Position numbers and translations under genes: made by a program. A DNA stretch of 6,078 nucleotides, taken from positions 1-6,078 of the forward strand of contig CAMWRO010000184.1 of assembly GCA_947176615.1 (NCBI GenBank), in the 5' to 3' direction. The notes below the pieces were generated by a model. It ran no database searches and was not told where the DNA came from. It saw only the letters and a list, made by a program, of their open reading frames with translations. Source of the stretch: an uncultured Porphyromonadaceae bacterium (GTDB lineage: Bacteria; Bacteroidota; Bacteroidia; Bacteroidales; Muribaculaceae). The stretch's first letter is position 1. Each line of letters opens with the position of its first letter. This document shows, piece after piece, positions 5,574 through 6,078 of this stretch.

Positions 5574-6078
5574 TTATTTTTTAATCGTTTTTTCAAGAGC
5601 CGCCACGCGGTCATAGAGTGAAGAAAGACGTTTCACATTTACGAGCGTGCGGGCATACTCACCCATCTCGACAGCAGGCGACCCCATGACGCGGTCGCCG
5701 GGGCGGGTGGCCTTGTTGACCCCGCTCTGTGCCCCGATGTGCGTCCCGTCGGCAATGGCAAGGTGCCCGACGATACCGACCTGACCGCCCACCATGCAGT
5801 TGGCGCCCACTTTTCCGGATCCGGCCATGCCCACCTGCGCGGCCATGACGGTGTTTTCGCCGATGGAGCAGTTGTGGGCAACCTGAATGAGATTGTCGAG
5901 TTTGACACCGTCGGCAATCGTGGTAGACCCCATCACGGCACGGTCGACAGTCGTGTTGGCTCCGATTTCCACATCATTGCCGATAACGACATTGCCGGTG
6001 TGAGGAATTTTTTCATACATTCCGTCCGTGGGGGCAAAACCGAAACCGACAATGCCGATGACCGCACCCGGGTGAAAG
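5574..6078 (-). CDS. lpxD: LpxD, UDP-3-O-acyl-glucosamine N-acyltransferase, partial (5' end beyond the right edge)
   Basis: LpxD catalyses the third step of lipid A synthesis, adding a 3-hydroxyacyl chain to the 2-amino group exposed by LpxC. The window holds the C-terminal 167 residues, and the frame stays open to the edge. The visible part begins with FHPGAVIG and GFGFAP, a conserved LpxD segment, then KIPHTG and hexapeptide repeats such as VVIGND, VEIGAN and CSIGEN. The catalytic His is in VAHNCSIG (codon 5876-5874), matching E. coli His239. The last 35 or so residues form an amphipathic helix (LSSLYDRVAALEKTI), as in LpxD trimers. An ATG at 6020 is internal, because recognisable LpxD sequence continues upstream of it. 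The N-terminal uridine-binding domain is outside the window. The stop codon is 16 nt before the lpxC-fabZ start, so the genes share a transcript. Confidence 0.96.
   Translation of the reverse strand, partial: FHPGAVIGIVGFGFAPTDGMYEKIPHTGNVVIGNDVEIGANTTVDRAVMGSTTIADGVKLDNLIQVAHNCSIGENTVMAAQVGMAGSGKVGANCMVGGQVGIVGHLAIADGTHIGAQSGVNKATRPGDRVMGSPAVEMGEYARTLVNVKRLSSLYDRVAALEKTIKK

Noticed and set aside
5558..5614. Upstream start of lpxC at 5614
   Set aside because: It overlaps the end of lpxD and adds a basic, non-conserved extension. The ATG at 5557 matches the LpxC N-terminus.
5574..6020. A short stand-alone hexapeptide acyltransferase starting at 6020
   Set aside because: The same frame continues to the window edge with recognisable LpxD sequence (FHPGAVIG, GFGFAP), so this is a cut-off lpxD and not a small separate gene.

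Overview
The window looks like an ordinary chromosomal stretch of a Bacteroidales-type bacterium (phylum Bacteroidota). Four things point there: a lipidated TamA-like protein (TamL), an LpxC-FabZ fusion, Bacteroidota-type promoters (TTTG ... about 20 bp ... TAnnTTTG), and A/T-rich stretches instead of Shine-Dalgarno sites before most genes. The moderately GC-rich coding sequence would suit a family such as Muribaculaceae, but that is a guess. I see no mobile element, CRISPR array, phage gene or pseudogene.

Layout. At the left edge is most of a tRNA-Glu(CUC) gene on the minus strand, with its 3' end outside the window. A 189-bp divergent intergenic region (56-244) carries a near-perfect promoter for the tRNA on one strand and a promoter for tamL on the other. 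On the plus strand tamL (245-2578) is followed after 55 bp by a HAD phosphatase resembling phosphoglycolate phosphatase (2634-3293). A 16-bp perfect hairpin (3309-3346) then separates this plus-strand unit from a convergent minus-strand unit. Read 5' to 3', that unit is lpxD (its 5' end lies outside the window), the lpxC-fabZ fusion and lpxA, with gaps of only 16 and 25 nt, so it is almost certainly one operon.

Function. The minus-strand operon encodes the first three committed steps of lipid A synthesis: LpxA acylates UDP-GlcNAc, LpxC deacetylates the product, and LpxD adds the second acyl chain. It also encodes FabZ, which draws on the same 3-hydroxyacyl-ACP pool that LpxA and LpxD use. The plus-strand unit begins with an outer-membrane assembly factor of the Omp85 family. 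Much of the window therefore concerns building the outer membrane, from both the lipid and the protein side. The tRNA and the phosphatase have no evident link to that theme.

Novelty. No undescribed system is apparent. The points most worth checking are the almost leaderless tamL transcript, an internal Shine-Dalgarno-like site plus ATG exactly at the FabZ boundary of the fusion, an extra segment in LpxC before its HKxxD zinc motif, and a Glu replacing a known functional His in LpxA.
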